A DNA stretch of 64,000 bases from assembly GCA_028554795.2 (NCBI GenBank), contig CM068832.1, forward strand, positions 87,393,511-87,457,510. Direction: 5' to 3'. The number at the start of each line of letters is the position of its first letter. Position 1 is the stretch's first letter. Under the pieces are notes generated by a model. The model ran no database searches. It saw nothing but the letters and a program-made list of their open reading frames with translations, and was not told where the DNA came from. The stretch is from Sinohyriopsis cumingii. Lineage: Eukaryota; Mollusca; Bivalvia; Unionida; Unionidae. This document shows, piece after piece, positions 61,455 to 64,000 of the stretch. The translations under genes and the position numbers were made by a program.

Positions 61455-61542
61455 ACACTGTATGTTGCGCTGTCTAGAACAAATGGAAATTTGTATACTA
61501 ATTGGCACACACATAAACACACACACACACACACACACACAC
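61399..61542. repeat. compound (CA)n/(CT)n microsatellites
   Basis: A short CA run is at 61,399-61,408, (CT)n at about 61,413-61,451, and (CA)n at about 61,511-61,541. Confidence 0.92.
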
Positions 61543-61700
61543 GCATTTACTTAAAATGTTTATAAACCCCACTTAATTTGTCAACATCAGAAAATGACTC
61601 ATAGTAAATCATATATTACCTGACTGGCTCATAGCGAAACAACGTGATTAGCTATGCAGAACGGATTTATTTCCTGAATGCTCATTGTCACTGGAGAAGT

Positions 61701-61761
61701 ATGAATGTGTGGATGCTACCAGTCTGTTTGGGAATTGTGCACTTTTTCCCTTTAAATCATG
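61701..61761 (+). CDS. candidate first coding exon with signal peptide
   Basis: An ATG at 61,701 opens MNVWMLPVCLGIVHFFPLNH, a hydrophobic run of about 15 residues typical of a secretory signal peptide. It is followed directly by a perfect donor (g|gtaagt, 61,762-61,767). The exon would end in phase 1. If real, the rest of the gene lies to the right, probably outside the window. The nearest acceptor-like site (about 62,058) leads to a stop after 11 codons, so it is not the partner. Chance occurrence cannot be excluded. Confidence 0.3.
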
Positions 61762-61767
61762 GTAAGT

Positions 61768-62304
61768 AGACTCGGTGGATATTACATTTTTAAATAGTTT
61801 TCCAACGACACGAGGCAACATTCATATCTGGTTTCTTTCGGTTGAAAAGGTTTGGTTACCAAGCTTGTGTGATTTTTGAAAATTTCATTCGGTTGAAAGA
61901 GATTTGTATCCTGACTTTCGTGGTTTTTGAAAGTGTGTACATTTCCGTAAACAATATCATACAAGGTTTGTCCAGACACGATTAAGGTACGCTATTTTTA
62001 ACTTTACACGTGAAAAGACAGTGGGTTGTTTTGTTGTTTTATTTTTTATTCAGTGCCTTTAAGTTCTGAAAATGGCCACATCTCGCCATGAGGTGGAATT
62101 GAATTTGTTAATTTATATACGTGACATTGGCAATTTTAGAGATCCAATCACTCAACATTTATTGAAGTTAAAAGATGTAATGGTTATAAATTATTTTTTT
62201 CTTCTAAAACCAATAGAACCGAACTGTGTTGTGTCTTTTTCTTCTCTAAGATCGCACGTTTTAAAAAAAGGCGGCAAATGTTCCGTTAAGAATAAACTTC
62301 GATC

Positions 62305-62335
<31 letters not shown>

Positions 62336-64000
62336 TCTTTTATAGGCAAACAATTGTTAAAAAAATGAATAATCAAGTGTTATAAATTTGAAATTTTAAA
62401 GAGAGAAAGTTGACTTAAACGTATCCTTGAAAATCCAAGCAATTTATTTAGATATGATAAATAACAACTAACTATATATATATAGTCAATCATAAATCTG
62501 TCAGTCAGAAAAGTATTCATTTGAATCAGTACTATAAGACATATTAGTCCGCTTATATTTGTGTGTTGCAAGTGACTGATGACACAGTATTAGCTTATCA
62601 AGAAGTGGCATAAAAGCGTCTTTACCATTAGCATCTTGATACAGCTTCCTTTTTCTGACCTGACCGGATATATTGGTTACATGGTTGTTGACAATTACCA
62701 GCCACTTTATTCAACTACTGCGTAACAACTTTATAACGAGAGTGTTGTGATCGAAAAAATGTATGTCAATACGAATAAAGGAACTCGTAATTATCACACG
62801 ATTTACTAATTTTTCCACAGCAACCTTGTTTACTACATCGATTGTAAACAGTCAGGAAAGAAAGGATTATCAAATGTGACAGCTGAAAAAAAAAAACAAA
62901 TATAAAAATGGGAACGTGTTAAAATGTGTATCAAATACGTCAGTAGTGTGCATTTAAAAGGATCGAGGATAAGCGATGTCGTGTTATTCTATTTAGGAAG
63001 TCATCATCATTAAAATTTTAAAGGATTAAATGGCGGTATGATTCCACTTTATCGTTTTACAGACTATATAAAATGAAATAGCATTACGTACCTCCAACTG
63101 AAATACAAACAGGAACTGAAAGCAAACTAAACAAATGGGACAGATAAAAAAAAAAAATACTCAGTGGAAAACATCAACACACAAGACGTTGGTCAATTCT
63201 GAGGAAAAACAGATCGAAAAAACAAGAGTAATGTTTAAATGAAAATACATTTAATTATTGACCTGATGCTTGATATGAGGATAAAGTAACCTTAAAAACC
63301 AGAAGCGAACGAAGATGAAGAATACCCAACGGTAAACTATTTAATTTTGCTGCCATGAACGTTTTATAAACGTTTTGCAGATATATCATACATCAGTATT
63401 TCTTATGAATGTTTCGAATGAACTGCAGACTTTAAAAGAATCATTTTCTAATTTTACGTTGAAAGTCTCACCCCTCCGCGCTGATGCGTTAGCGACTTAC
63501 TTTAGCTTATAATACACAGTCCATCTTCTTTTGAATCTTTGCTAGCCAAGGTTCCGATATGTTAACTCTGTCTACACCTTGGCGGATCGATCAGATATGT
63601 CCGTGCTTGGTCATAGTGACATCTATTGGATTTCATGACTTTCCTCCTTTAGCACATAAAGCTAACAAACCCACAACGTCTTACAGCGGTACATTGTATA
63701 TAGGCCGAAAACGGTGCTAGCAATTGACTTCAAAAGGATACTTTGTACATTTAACATGGAATGTATGTCTATCTACCAGAGAGAAGCTATTACTTTTGTA
63801 TTTGAGGGAAAGGGTGCGTTTTGTTCACAAGCGGATATGCAATGGAAAATTTCTTATGTATGAGTCAATTCGTGTTGCTTGATCTACTTGTAGATCATGT
63901 AGGAACTATGTTCAAAATTAAACAACTTTATTTTGATTGGCTATGGTGACTTGCCGTCGCATCCAATGAAATTCACAAACCCTTAAGCACTGAAATATAT
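61768..64000. other. non-coding DNA, possible intron
   Basis: An (ATT)n run lies at about 62,307-62,336. The frame at 62,072-62,368 (+) starts MATSRHEVELNLLIYIRDIG but ends in poly-Ile from the microsatellite and is not called as a gene. Nothing else recognised. Confidence 0.35.

Noticed and set aside
61296-61538. Frame with MCVCVCVFMCV and poly-Arg-Glu
   Set aside because: Encoded by the (CA)n and (CT)n microsatellites.
62072-62368. 98-codon frame MATSRHEVELNLLIYIRDIG
   Set aside because: It runs into the (ATT)n microsatellite (poly-Ile) and no domain is recognisable. A single chance frame of this size is expected in the window.

Overview
This window looks like nuclear DNA of an invertebrate animal, most likely a marine mollusc (inference). 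It is AT-rich and gene-poor, with spliced exons bounded by consensus splice sites. It carries two tRNA-headed SINE families, several non-LTR retrotransposon remnants, DNA transposons, large minisatellites and at least two fossil copies of a Polinton/adintovirus-like element. Nothing suggests a bacterial source.

Layout. Bases 1-149 hold the end of a host gene on the + strand. From 150 to 21 kb the DNA is a mobile-element graveyard: a broken Polinton-like copy (about 5.19-6.15 kb, +), a Ty3/Gypsy pol fossil (6.66-7.94 kb, -), a jockey/CR1-like LINE split by a 0.94-kb insertion (9.59-11.79 kb, +), an L1/Tx1-like LINE (16.09-18.2 kb, -), fold-back repeats and several SINEs. From about 21.1 to 28.1 kb lies the main item, a minus-strand virus-like element. 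It carries a block of structural genes: two coiled-coil proteins, a basic core-like protein, a double jelly-roll capsid protein, two small virion-type proteins, an adenain-type protease, a phage-tail-like fibre, a membrane protein and a candidate penton or minor capsid protein. It is broken, with roughly six to ten breaks, and no polymerase is visible. A piece like a Polinton integrase lies just outside it at 29.4 kb on the other strand.

From 31.1 to 32.2 kb is an unprocessed pseudogene resembling the transmembrane and cytoplasmic exons of a type I receptor. A pogo/Tigger-like transposon with TA target duplication lies at 34.77-35.99 kb.

The best host gene is on the minus strand. Three exons (51,628-51,556; 49,212-49,094; 38,792-38,038) join in phase into a 313-residue double hot-dog thioesterase-like protein, and a possible 5' non-coding exon lies near 57.27 kb. 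The 10.3-kb intron between its last two exons is packed with repeats: a 67-bp satellite (about 28 copies), a 44-bp satellite, and a second satellite of 44/54-bp units. That second array has been interrupted by a SINE, a hAT transposon with 8-bp target duplication, and a pair of 0.64-kb direct repeats.

From 52 kb to the end I see mostly featureless AT-rich DNA with microsatellites. A possible signal-peptide first exon on the + strand lies at 61.70 kb.
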